DNA from: Owenia fusiformis
Taxonomy: Eukaryota; Annelida; Polychaeta; Sabellida; Oweniidae
Direction: 5' to 3'
DNA: 64,000 nucleotides
NCBI GenBank assembly: GCA_903813345.2
Contig: CAIIXF020000004.1
Span: 12,608,196-12,672,195, forward strand
Shown here: one piece after another, positions 22,940 to 33,799 of the stretch
How positions within the stretch are numbered: the first letter of the stretch is position 1
Layout: every line of letters starts with the position of its first letter
Made by a program: the position numbers and the translations under genes
The notes under the pieces: model-generated
The model's input: the letters and a program-made list of their open reading frames with translations, nothing else
Told to the model about the DNA's origin: nothing
Database searches by the model: none

Positions 22940-23086
22940 CTAAATAGCGAACACCTCTCTCTATTAGACACCCTTCCTCCAAACTCTACTGATGTCTGTA
23001 TAAGATACCATCTCTGTAGTGAACACCTACCTACAGTGAACACTATTTGTGGCCCCATAGGTGTTCACTGTGTTCAGGTTTTACTG
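22940..23086. mobile_element. pogo-like MITE fragment
   Basis: Contains 'gcgaacacctctctctattagacacccttcctcc' and ends ttcaggttttactg, as in 374-607. The left terminus is degraded. Confidence 0.6.
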
Positions 23087-23333
23087 CACCAGGCTATGAC
23101 ACTCAGCTAAAAGCATTAGAATAAACCCATTTTTTTCACCTGACCTACATAACCTATGACCTGCCTAAGGAAAAACATATTCTCAACAAAAATAATATTC
23201 TAAAAGTGCAAAATAACAATTGCCGAGTCAACTAACACAAAACTATTTTGTAATGCAATCCAGAGATCTGACAAAATGTATGTTTTGAATCAGTCTAGTG
23301 GTATCTTAAATCAATATGGGCAATGGTTTTCCA

Positions 23334-23500
23334 TTCCATTTCATGCTATTTCTCTCTAAAATTTGAATGAACTGCCTGATTTTCTTGCATTTCTATACAA
23401 TTTAGAGTATGGACTACATGCCTGTTTACTTTATTCCTTGCTAATTCTATTCTTTTCCACTCTATTTTGCATTTCTAAACATACCCACATTGACGTTTTC
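23334..23500 (+). repeat. Dispersed ~160-bp repeat, copy
   Basis: 'ctctctaaaatttgaatgaactgcctgattttcttgcatttctatacaatttagagtat...ctattttgcatttctaaacat'. One of the best-preserved copies of the family noted at 21428. Confidence 0.65.
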
Positions 23501-23649
23501 TGTATTTTTTACATGACATAGGTATGAGGGGTGTCTGACCTCGATGAACTCAGAAGATAAAACCCTTGCAAATAATACCAATGTGCTTGACCTTACAAAA
23601 ATTCATGTAATTCATAGTTTGTATAGATTGACCCATGCATCATTACGCT

Positions 23650-23945
23650 ATTTCTCCCCATCCCAGGCCTGTCAACTGTCCCGCAATTTGCGTATTTGTC
23701 ACGCATTTGCTGAAGAATTTGAAGTCACGCCAGTTATTTTTGCGTGACAGAAAATGTCACGCAAATACGCATTTTACCTGGTAATTGTCAAGCAAAAATC
23801 TTTCTGTAGAAAATTTTCTAAAAAAGATCGTCTACACAGCAAAAATACGAACGACGGGAAAAAAACGTACGCATTTCGTTCGGACTTTTCACGCGTATTA
23901 CGGATATGTCACGCATTCCGTTCGAAATTTTTCGCTTCTTAAAAG
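23650..23945 (+). repeat. GTCACGCA-rich block
   Basis: 'gtcacgcatt(t)', 'cacgcaaatacgcattt' and 'gtcacgcattccgttcg' recur at least five times in 250 bp, in both orientations. It ends against a 'cttcttaaaagagag.ttcctcttcactcttt' fragment of the TACCCT family. It could be a remnant of a CG-rich transposon; no frame is convincing. Confidence 0.4.
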
Positions 23946-24547
23946 AGAGTTTCCTCTTCACTCTTTCAGTTTACAATAAATCTCTGAACTCACTGAGCCA
24001 ATCAGAGTTCGTCATCAGAATACATCAAAAATAACTTTGGACCAAGGATTCAAGAATCTTGATGGTCACTTCATTACCTTCTTTCTTCTACTTCTCAAAT
24101 TATCAAATTTTGACATTTTCCATGATTTTTCTCATTTTCATGTAGGTGCAGATAAATTATCAGGTGGGTGCAAGCATATTTTCAAAAATTCAAGCAGACG
24201 TGCTTCAACGCGAGAAAGATCATTCTATGTAAAAATTATACATTATCTATTTTCTGTATTTTTTCCTTCAATTATTTGTCAAACCAAAAACAATGCATAA
24301 AATCAATCCGTCGAATCTGTCGCTTCATAAATATTTAAAGCCAAAGAATTTATGGGATTGTACAACCTCCTGTAATTTCCCCCTCCTGTGATGTCACAGA
24401 GTTGATTGACAAATGTAAACAATGGACTAATTACCCAGTACTCTTAGAACAATAGGAGAGTCTCATTAAAAATATCTAGTTTCACTGATAACATTCCCAG
24501 GGCCTTGTTCCAGAATATTTTCTACATTAAGAATGTTCAAGGAGGAC

Positions 24548-24627
24548 CATTCTGATACTCATAGCATCTTTCTGTTTCACCTGAAACAGGGCTGAGAAGA
24601 AATGAGATGTCATGGTATATCATGATG
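24548..24627 (-). mobile_element. CATCATGATAAACC MITE, 80-bp short form, 9-bp TSD
   Basis: Reverse orientation: cattctgatactcatagcatc ... gatgtcatggtatatcatgatg, flanked by the exact 9-bp repeat aaggaggac (24539-24547, 24628-24636). Third copy with a readable duplication. Confidence 0.85.
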
Positions 24628-24639
24628 AAGGAGGACTGG

Positions 24640-26820
24640 TTTTAAGGATTCTTATGAGATCTTTATTTAACTGGCATGGACCAATAGAACTATAATCTGA
24701 CTGGCACATAAGGATGGTCTCTCAAAAATTGCATTTTTGAGTTGAAATATGAATGAAGGCTCTAAATTCTGATTTTACCAGTTTTGATTAAAATATCTCA
24801 AAATTTCACCATGTTACATGTATGATATAAACAGATTGCAGCATGTCTTGCTCTCATGCTAGATTGCTAGAGATCACTAAACACCAATTTCATTTTCATT
24901 TCAAAACAAGGGAACATCAAACCAATTATCAATATCCTTCTCCTCAAGACTTCATAGAGAACAGCTGGCTTTTTCAAAGTAACACTTAGATACGGTCACC
25001 TGGCAACAAGGAGGCGGCAACAAGTGGTTGCTAAGTGATATGAAGTTTACCTCCTTTATCACATTTTACAAAATGTGTATACTTTAACATGACAAGGGCA
25101 TTCTCTAATCAAAATTCCTTTCATTTTTCTCTATTTACAAATGAATGTCCTAATGTGTTTTCTGAGTTAAAAGCTCAGATTCTTTTTGTTCAAGAAATAA
25201 CTACCAGAAAGTACTCTTTCAAGAGTTTGATTTTGCATCTTAAAAGAGAGCTTCATCTGCACTTTTTAAAATGAAGATATAAAAATTCTTTGATAGTCTT
25301 GCTTCAAGACCCCCCCCCCCCCCCCTAGATAAAAGTTGGTATGATGGGGGAGAGATCCTGGGTCTCAAAGCAAGACTATTCCGTTGATAATTCACTTATT
25401 ACTCTCTAGCTACAACTCATCCGATATTAATGATGAGAACATCTCATCTCCGCAATTTAATCCACTTTATTAGAGATGTAATCCTAATCCCCATCCATTG
25501 ATATTTTCCGAATATGAGATTTTCTTACTAATCAATGAACCCGGATGTTTTCTCAGAAATCACCCAAACCTAAAATTCTCCGATCACATTACTTTTTGGA
25601 ATTCTTTCTCTGGCATTTCAATGAGTTTCCCAATTTTGCAGCACGCATCTTTTATACATGCAATTTGCATCAATGATTCTTGCTTTTTTCTCGCAAATTT
25701 CACTTATTAAAACTATATCATTTTATCAAACAATGACAAATACGTCATTTTTTATCAATGGGAATAAATCCAATTCCAATGACTAAGAAAAATACAAATG
25801 ACCTCACCTCAACTATTAACCCATATTTTACTTATTCTTTAGTTACCCTTTATCCCTTTCAGATAGTCTCAGAACTACCCTCTTACAAAGTTTTGATTTT
25901 AAGAATATCTTAGTCAATCTCAATTGTCATGTTAATGACCTACAGTTTGAATGTGAAATAATTTTGATCAGCTACTTATGTAAGGCAGGGGGGGGGGGGC
26001 ATCACAAACTTGAAGTTTGATATAAATTGTCAGAAAGAAGTGGTCATTACTAACATCTCCCATGATCTCCCATGATCTCCCATGTTATATCTAGCTCAGA
26101 GCCATCTCCTTCAGGATATAATGAGACACACATTATTGTAGCTACTTTATTATGACATCATCAATAATCACCCCTAACAACACAAACAAACAGACAAACA
26201 TAATAAGAAACAATCATATCCAGAATGAAAGCATATTATTCAATATTGATGCACCTATTTCACTGAACTATTTTGTACGAGTGTCTAGACCTATAAGATG
26301 AGCCCATCAAAATAATACCACCACAGAATCATTTACAGAACACAATACAAAGTGGAACGGGGAGGAATTGGCAAGGAATACAAAGTAATCGCTGATGTAT
26401 TATCACTCTACCTTACATAGAAGAGAAATCAGACAGATTTCATGTTTTTAAATGCATGGAACGGGGAGAAATCCAAGGAACTCGCATGATATTCTAAAAC
26501 AGGTCAATAGCCCTAGAATAAGTAATAATCAACTGGGCAGAAGATATATAATCTATAGAATCTCAACTTATTTGTAGAGAAATGTCATGCTACCCTGTCT
26601 GGTTCAGACCAGGGGTGAATATAATGTATTATTTGATTGGATAACAGCAGGGAAACTTAAATAGCATGGAACAAAGTAAACGCAATTAAAACACAGGCAT
26701 CCAAAGGGTGCTTTTCCTAATGAAATTTGTTCATGGTGAATAGGATTTGTTTTTTTAGATATAAATGCACCCCTTGGAAAAATCCTGGGTACACCCCTGG
26801 TAGGAGACCTAGTTTCTTTC
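24640..26820. other. No recognisable gene
   Basis: AT-rich spacer with a poly-C run (25311-25325), a poly-G run (25988-25998) and a diverged CAGGGGTG/CACCCCTG-ended segment at about 26609-26801 that may be a further MITE ('aaatcctgggtacacccctgg' is family-like). No coding sequence is supported. Confidence 0.45.
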
Positions 26821-27110
26821 AAACACTTGGAATTCCTGACAATAGGCAAAATAATTGAAACTTACAGGCAAACAAAACCAATCAACAGGCAAAATTATTT
26901 CAAATGATATTTTCCCATTTCTACTTGTAGTACACCTTTTTCTTCATCATATACTTGGAATTTCTGATAATAAAATAGGCAGAATAATTTAAACAAACAG
27001 GCAAACAAAACAAAACAACAGGCTAAATTATTTCAATGATATTTTCCCATTTCTACTTGTAGTACACCTTTTCCTTCTTCATATACTTGGAATTTCTGAT
27101 AATAAAATAG

Positions 27111-27570
27111 CAGTGTGGGAAATAAGCACCGGACAACAGACAAATGTCGCGTCTGAAAAGAAATTTGTCCAGACTGTTTCAAACTGTGTGGTCAAAATTG
27201 TCAAGATAGATTTTGCTGAGACGTGAGACAATGAATTTTGTTTTACACATCAAATGAAAGAATATAAATTGCCCTTCTTCTGAGGAAGAAGTTGTAGACA
27301 AATGAAAAATGAATGTATCATTCATGTAATACAAACAATGCAAAATATAAAATTAAATGGTTACCAATTCCAATTATTTTATACCCCCCCCCCTGTTTCT
27401 ATGTATATATATATTATTTTTTTTACATTGACCAAGTACAAAAAATTGTCCAGTGTGTTTTCAAACTGGCTGGTCAAAATTTTGACCAGTCAAAAAAGAA
27501 TTTGTCTAGAGTGTTTCAAAGTGACTGGACAAATTTGTCCAGGCACAAAAAATGCTTCTTTCCCACACTG
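27111..27570. mobile_element. CAGTGTGGGAAA MITE, 5-bp TSD, hAT-like
   Basis: The ends CAGTGTGGGAAATAAGCA and TGCTTCTTTCCCACACTG are 18-bp inverted repeats with one mismatch, flanked by the 5-bp repeat aatag on both sides. Inside are repeated 'ttgtccag..tgtttcaaa.tg..tgg..aaatt' motifs. CAG...CTG ends and a 5-bp duplication suggest hAT5; this is inference. 460 bp. Confidence 0.8.
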
Positions 27571-27609
27571 AATAGGCAGAATAATTTAAACAAACAGGCA
27601 AACAAAACC

Positions 27610-27980
27610 TACCCTGCGTGCAGAGTCTAGTTAAACTACACTCTGCCTAGTAGAGACCATATTACAGTTTAGTAGCCCCGCCTCCACGACGGGTACCGGT
27701 GACAGTTTGGGTAAATCACTTTTGACCTCCGCGCTGACCTTCCACCAATCAGCGATCTTGAAGAAACATACGCCAAATGCGTTCTAATTAAATATGAGCA
27801 TGTCATTGGTCAATTCCGGGCTCAACGATTACGTCAGAAGGAATGACCATATAAAGAACGTCGGTCAAATTTGGCCGATGAACACCGATTGGCGCGGTGA
27901 GTTCACAGGTTTATTTTAGTTTGAAAGAGTGAAGACGAAGCTCTCTTTTAAGAAGTGAAGTCAAACGAATGCAAAGGGTA
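27610..27980 (+). mobile_element. TACCCT...AGGGTA promoter-like MITE, copy 3, 9-bp TSD
   Basis: Same family as 11612. Exact 9-bp duplication aacaaaacc (27601-27609, 27981-27989). The CRE is mutated here (gattacgtcag) and the TATA region reads catataaagaacg. 371 bp. Confidence 0.88.
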
Positions 27981-28769
27981 AACAAAACCAAATCAACAGG
28001 CAAAATTATATTTTCTCATTTCCAATATTAAGTAATACACCTATTTTCTTCAAATACCTGGAATGTCTGACAATAAATCGGCAAAACAAATGAAACTAAC
28101 AAACAGGCAAAATAAAGCAAATCGACAGGCGAAAGATTCTGAATTATATTTTCCCATGAAAAATTCCTCGATGCTTGTTGCTGATGAAACCTATGCTTTC
28201 CTTATCTAATATGCGTAGGTGCAAAATACTCAATTTGAATACCCAAGGGTTTGATGTGAGTCTCTCTGAGCATAACAAGACCATGTATCTATAGTAACTC
28301 TACTACTTGCTATAATAACAGCCAAAGTAAGGAGTATATAAACTAAATAACAGCTTCTACTCTGAAGCATCCTTGGTCCGAGGGTATTTCACTTCTTTCC
28401 ATAAGAAAGTATGGAACTACCCATCTACCCATCTGAATTTAAGCATAAATGAAGTCCTTTGATGAAGGATGCTCTGAGGCACACATACACACTAATTTTC
28501 TCTTCACCTTTGGAGGTAAGGTGTGCAGTGGGGAGGGGGGGGGGGGTAGAAGGATTTCAAACCGGGGGGGGGGGGGTGTTACAGGGATTTCAATGAGGTA
28601 TACATGAATCTCTCTTTTTAAGAACCCAAATCAAAAAAAATTAACATCATATCATTTTATTTTTGGGCATATCTAAACTACAACATCAAATCTGGAGTGA
28701 TTTCAGTTCAAGGTGACAAATGTTATCAAAATACCTGAAACAAAATTCTGTGATAGTCAAACATTTAAC

Positions 28770-28865
28770 TCAAAAAATACAAAAGAAAGGAATGAGCAAG
28801 GAATAAAATAAACAGGCATGTAGTCAACACTCTAAATTGTACAAAAATGCAAAAATATTTAGTTA
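28770..28865 (-). repeat. Dispersed ~160-bp repeat, partial reverse copy
   Basis: 'gcaaggaataaaataaacaggcatgtagtcaacactctaaattgtacaaaaatgcaaaa' is the reverse of the family at 23334. Confidence 0.5.
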
Positions 28866-29096
28866 TTCATTCAAATTTTTAAGCAAATAACGTTAAAAAG
28901 GGCAAATAAGCAGATGATTTTATTTTGGAATATTCTATGAGTCCGGAACTGATTATATTCAAAGGTCCCTTCAGTAGAAGGTCATGCAGTACTTCATACA
29001 AATATATTGATCCTGTCAAAATAACCAACAAAATCTTGCATTTGAGAATAATCTTTTTGACAGCAAAACATTTTGTTACCAGGAAATAACAAATGA

Positions 29097-29203
29097 ATCT
29101 TGGCGATAGGAAAAGCCAATTGAACCTTGGCATCAGGAAAAGCCAATTGAACCTTGGCATCAGGAAAAGCCAATTGAACTTTGGCATCAGGAAATATGTC
29201 ATT
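29097..29203. repeat. 27-bp tandem repeat, ~4 copies
   Basis: 'aaccttggcatcaggaaaagccaattg' repeats with minor changes; on the minus strand it reads as a nine-residue PRFNWLFLM repeat in a chance open frame. Confidence 0.85.
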
Positions 29204-29500
29204 GAAACATGCAATTGTTTAACCGGCTGAAATAATTCTTTAATTAAATATTATGGGTAACAATTTGCTTCTATATTATAATATGCAACTAGTGTTATCT
29301 AGCTTGAAAGGGAATGATGAGGATATGTTAGTACTGTTTTGAAGAATGTGTCCCCTTTTGACTTTTATTCGCCCAAATGAGCGTGAAAAAATAATTTAAA
29401 AAAAACCTTTAATGATTCAAGTAGTTTCTTACGATTAAGTAGACGATTATGCTTGTTGTTAATTCTAACCAATCAGATTAGGCTATATCAAATTTTGTGA

Positions 29501-29797
29501 ATATTCCAAGGCTTCTGCTTGGACCTGGTAGATCTATTTGAATATTCCGAGGCTTCTGATTGGACCTGGTAGATCTATTTGAATATTCCGAGGCTTCTGA
29601 TTGGACCTGGTAGATCTATTTGAATATTCCGAGGCTTCTGATTGGACCTGGTAGATCTATTTGAATATTCCCAGGCTTCTGATTGGACCTGGTAGATAAA
29701 TTTGAATATTCCGAGGCTTCTGATTGGACCTGATAGATCAATTTGAATGTTCCGAGGTTTCTAATTGGACATGGTAGATAAATTTGAATATTCCAAG
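29501..29797. repeat. 41-bp tandem repeat, ~7 copies
   Basis: The unit 'gcttctgattggacctggtagatctatttgaatattccgag' has a period of exactly 41 bp (starts 29511, 29552, 29593, 29634, 29675, 29716, 29757). Divergence increases to the right. It directly abuts the 3' side of the LINE remnant. Confidence 0.92.
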
Positions 29798-29844
29798 GCT
29801 ACAGCTACATCAAAGGATTATTTCTTATTGAGAGTATAGAAATA

Positions 29845-31159
29845 GAGTTTAGTTTTAGTTTAAAATAGTTTATTTAAGTGTCACACGTTTACAATTTACA
29901 CTAAAAAACAATTAAAATATACATACACATGTAGAGGTAAAAGAATAATATGTACACGTCCAGCCGTTGCCGACTTATGAGACACTGAATAAAATTTACA
30001 ATAAAAATAATTTACATCGTTTAAACATACAATATACTAGCTTTGCTAGCATGTAAACATTGCAATCACACATAATTAAACAATATTTTGCTAAATTTGT
30101 TGAATTTTCAAAAGAAGGATGCAATGATGACATGTAAGTGAAAACATCATATCTTAAATCATTATACAATGGACAATCTATTAGAAAGTGTATTTCATTT
30201 TCAACTTCCTGCATATCACACATTAAACAAATTCTGTCATGAAGGTCTAATTTGGGATTATATCTTCCAGTTTCTACCCTCAGAGGTAATACACCACACC
30301 TAAGTTTTGCCAGAGCTTGTCTGTAAATCCTAGGTAAATACATCTCAACATATTCCTCGGTATGAAAACGAGATTTATGGAGTCTATAACTTCTAAGTTT
30401 ATTACCATTTTCTTTGTTTTTATTGTCATTCCATAAGTTTATATGCCAATCAATTTGATGTTTATCGATAAGTTTCTTTTGAAAACTTTTAATCTTGGCC
30501 TTAGTACCATGGATTTGTGTACATTCTTTATCAGTGAAATCTGTTAAGCCATTTTGATCAAAAATCTTAATGACCTGGTATTCCCAGGATTTTCTTACAT
30601 TTTTGGACCAAGTAAATATCTTTTTAGTAACACGGGAATTATTCATATTTGTAAGTCTACACCACTGACGAAAGGTTTCCTTAAGTTGAACGCTGTAAAA
30701 TGAAGGCCATCCAATATCGCCATTTACAGCATCATTTGGTGTGTACTTTCCAACACCTAGGAAGAAACGGGCTGCCTTATTTTGAACATTATTTAGCAGT
30801 CCACGTGGTTTATCTCCCCAAATACCAGATCCATATGTCATAATTGGTAAAACAAGTGAATTATAAAGTTTTGTGAAAACATCAAAGGTAAAACCTCCCT
30901 TATGGTAAAATTTAGCAATAATGACTCCAAGAGCTCTGCTAGCAGAGGCTGCTAATGTTTCAATTGCCTTTTTAAAAGTAAGGTGCTCATCTAAATACAA
31001 ACCTAGGTATTGGTATTCATTTACAGAGGATATTGTGTTCAATCCACAGAGAAAAACAAATTTTGATTGTACAATATTTTTGGGGCGAAAATGTAAAACC
31101 TGGGTTTTTTCAGTATTGATTTGAATTCGCCAATTATTGCACCATTCATTTTGATTGTG
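29845..31159 (-). mobile_element. 5'-truncated non-LTR retrotransposon (LINE)
   Basis: Minus-strand element with the reverse-transcriptase C-terminal half (29996-31159), a ~150-bp AT-rich 3' tail containing AATAAA, and a terminal 'aaactattttaaactaaaactaaac' run. The 5' end is lost at about 31159, as is usual for target-primed insertion. Clade not assigned. Confidence 0.8.
29996..31159 (-). pseudogene. Reverse transcriptase C-terminal fragment of a LINE
   Basis: An open frame of 387 codons without ATG at its edge. It begins with EWCNNWRIQINTEKTQVLHF (residues 5-24), the 'WC..W...iN..KT' block that follows the catalytic palm of LINE reverse transcriptases. Then comes QYLGLYLDEHLTF (residues 50-62), the typical 'YLG..lD..L.f' block, then a thumb-like helical region with LPIMTYGSGIWG. 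Near residues 310-335 is CLMCDMQEVENEIHFLIDC, a C-x2-C...H...C zinc-knuckle-like end typical of jockey/CR1-type proteins. The catalytic YADD motif and the endonuclease lie in the missing 5' part, so the copy cannot be autonomous. The long intact frame implies a rather young insertion. On the same strand as the FNDC3-like gene, so probably within its intron. Confidence 0.85.
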
Positions 31160-31287
31160 TCACATCGTAATGTAACATCACACATGTGAAAACAGACTCT
31201 TGAAAGGGTAATTGCTAACTTGTATAACAAGGATCATATTTCTTAAATCATTAAACATGCATGTAAATTGGACAGGGAACAATACAA

Positions 31288-31655
31288 CATCTTACTTCCA
31301 AGATGGTTATAACACTGAAGTTGGAGCACTTGAAACCTTGAGAATCAAGAGGACAATAGAGTGTGATGTAACAATATAATGTGCGGGCCCATAGCCAGGG
31401 GGGGGGGTTCGCAAGGTTCAGGCTGGCCAAAAAATCTTTCAAAATCATGCTGTTTTTCATCATTTTGAGCACTTTTTAAGTGATTTTGGCCATTTTTGAA
31501 CCAAAATTGTCAAAAGTAGACCCCCCTGGAATTTTTCAAAAAGTGCCCCCCCCCCCCTTGGCAAATCCTGAAGATGGTTATAACACTGGAGTTGGAGCAA
31601 TAAAAACCTTGAGAATCAAGAGGACAATAGAGTGTGATGTAACAATATAATGTGT
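31288..31655 (+). repeat. ~85-bp direct duplication around a MITE
   Basis: 'aagatggttataacactgaagttggagca...ccttgagaatcaagaggacaatagagtgtgatgtaacaatataatgtg' occurs at 31300-31384 and again at 31570-31655, with a CAGGCCCGTAGCC-family element between. A 30-bp inverted repeat (31155-31184 versus 31647-31676, tgtgtgatgttacattacga core) also brackets the region. Confidence 0.75.
31386..31570 (+). mobile_element. CAGGCCCGTAGCC-family MITE between duplicated flanks
   Basis: Begins gggcccatagccagggg and ends ttggcaaatcctg; the last terminus (gctacgggcctg) is missing exactly where the duplicated flank resumes. This suggests the duplication and the deletion of the terminus happened together. Confidence 0.7.
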
Positions 31656-32508
31656 GATGTTACATTACGATGTGACACAAAAGTACAATGTTGTCTAACA
31701 TGATTAATGTCATACAAGATGGCTGCTAGTTACCCTTGACAACCATGTCATCTCATTTATTCCCAGGCTCGTGAGATGTTGCTAGTGAAATATAAATATG
31801 TGATCGGGAATTTCGATCGTCTGCTACTCTTGAGATGGACACAATAAAAAATATAATCATTAACAAATATACATCAATGAACAATGGAAAATTCGGCTCA
31901 AAGTTTACCGTTCATTCCCAAAAAGTTCTGAATTTTCCTATACATGTTATATTTCATTGTATGTATTTTATTGTACGTTGAAAATTCAAATCAATCTGTC
32001 AAGCGGATTGTCTGGAAATGTGAAGAATGTCAAATAATACACTTTTGATTGTTATCAGAAATACTCATGTAAGTCCTTCAGGGACTTGGTTTCAGACGAG
32101 TTGTGAGAAAAAGCAACTAACACAATACTCAATGCCATATATAAGACTGTACCTAATAACTCTACCCTTAAACTAAAATTCCAAACCATATTTGACAAAA
32201 TACCTGCAATAATTAAGAAATAGACAAATCTAAATAAAAACAATCACTAAGCATAAAATCTAACTCTCATTATTAGAATAACAAAATGGTTAAAAAAAAT
32301 TATTTCGTAAACTAGAATTATGATGGAATTCATAAAAACTGATCGAATATTTTGAATATTCTTAAGATGAGTCAGGATTAGACAACGATACTTGGCAATG
32401 ATCATTTATTCGGTTAAATAACAAACATGTTCATAGAAATATGTTCCCATAAGTTTGATCAAAAAATGGTTATTTTCTAACCTGGAGTCCCAATGCAAGA
32501 AATAAATA

Positions 32509-32556
32509 GATGAAGCTCTCTTTTAAAAAGCTGAAATCAAACTTTTGAAAAGGGTA
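32509..32556 (+). mobile_element. Solo right end of the TACCCT...AGGGTA family
   Basis: 'gatgaagctctcttttaaaaagc...atcaaacttttgaaaagggta' matches the last ~48 bp of the family. No left half was found nearby. Similar solo ends at 33088-33146 and 33326-33371. Confidence 0.5.
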
Positions 32557-32703
32557 GTTTAATTCATATAATTTCAAACCTATCCTGAGATCAGAGTCTA
32601 GTTATGAATGTAAGGCCAAGCAATAACCATACCTGTATGTAGTTGTATGTATTACAACGACAAATATTAATTGGCTTGATATGTTCAGAGATTTATTCTA
32701 AAC

Positions 32704-33055
32704 TACCCTTTGCATTCGTTTGACTTCACTTCTTAAAAGAAAGCTTCGTCTTCACTCTTTCAAACTAAAATAAACCTGTGAACTCACCGCGCCAATCAGT
32801 GTTCGTCGGCCAAAATTGACCGACGTTCTATATATGGTCATTCCTTCTGACGTCATCGTTGAGCCCGGAATTGACCAATGACATGCGCATATCTAATTAA
32901 AATGCATTTGGCGTATGTTTCTTCAGCGCGTAGGTCAAAAGTTATTTATTACACAAACTGTCACCAGTACCCGTCGTGAGGGCGGGGCTACTAAACTGTA
33001 ATATGGTCTCTACTAGGCAGAGTGTAGTTTATAACTAGACTCTGCACGCAGGGTA
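32704..33055 (-). mobile_element. TACCCT...AGGGTA promoter-like MITE, copy 4 (reverse), 9-bp TSD
   Basis: Reverse orientation: TACCCTTTGCATTCG ... CTGCACGCAGGGTA, with the exact 9-bp duplication attctaaac (32695-32703, 33056-33064). It carries the full CRE (tctgacgtcatcg), TATATA and CCAAT words. It is the only copy whose promoter-like block points the same way as the minus-strand gene. 352 bp. Confidence 0.88.
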
Positions 33056-33194
33056 ATTCTAAACTGAAAGAGTGAATTATTCTAAAATGAAAGAGTGAAG
33101 ATAAAGCTCTCTTTTAAGAACCAAAGTCGAACAAATGCAGAAGGTATTTCAAACAAGCATCTGTCAACAGAATCTTATCCTTGCATTCATTTCT

Positions 33195-33298
33195 GATACA
33201 ATCGCAACTTACGATTCCAAGAAAACCATTGTCTACTTTTTGACGAACAATGACTGGCGCCCAAATCGTAAGTAATGACAGTTCCAAAAAACAGACCT
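33195..33298. mobile_element. Diverged copy of the 49474 hairpin MITE
   Basis: 'acaatcgcaacttacgattccaagaaaaccattgtct...gaacaatgactggcgcccaaatcgtaagt' matches the interior of 49474-49595; the CAGGGG termini are mutated. Confidence 0.55.
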
Positions 33299-33649
33299 AA
33301 GAGTGTTAGAGCCTAGTACATTGTAGACGAACCTCTCTTTTAGGGAGATTGCTATGTTATTGCAAAGGGTAAGAGAATCTTAAGATATTAGTAATACATA
33401 TAAACATCAAAATGTCAGTAAGATTACAACATTACATTATGTAATATTTGGCACAGATGTTAGGAACACCCTAACACGAGCCATGAATATTGGATCAACT
33501 CAATATTAATCATATAAATGTTTGTAATATAAAGGCACTAGATGAAACAACCCACTCAATTTAGTTCCCAGTAGGCATTGTAATTGTATTACTAAAAGTA
33601 CTATATTTTTTGTACATGATGTTCAATGATGGTGACATAATAAGCCAAA

Positions 33650-33775
33650 TAAAAAGAACAAGGCATTAACATGCAAAATGTCACCACCTGCCATTTGTTA
33701 CAGATGCTGAACGCTGGCTGCTGTCCGCTGAATGCCGAACACCCACCACTGAATGCACACCATTCACAAAAAAGA
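33650..33775. repeat. Dispersed repeat shared with 42047-42145
   Basis: 'aaggcattaacatgcaaaatgtcaccacctgccatttgttacagatgc' followed by 'ctgaa...ccgaacacc' repeats is found again at 42047 with about 80% identity by eye. Origin unknown. Confidence 0.55.
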
Positions 33776-33799
33776 TAAAGCAATCAATAATGAACTTAT

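Larger units (their letters stand above)
26822..28160. repeat. ~120-bp tandem duplication array broken by two transposons
   Basis: Four degenerate units share 'cttggaatttctgataataaaataggcagaataatttaaacaaacaggcaaacaaaac...attttcccatttctacttgtagtacacctttt'. The CAGTGTGGG element (27111-27570) and the TACCCT element (27610-27980) each sit between array pieces that rejoin cleanly when the elements are removed. Confidence 0.75.

Noticed and set aside
30921-31230. Short frames overlapping the reverse transcriptase region
   Set aside because: Shadow frames of the LINE ORF or its flank.
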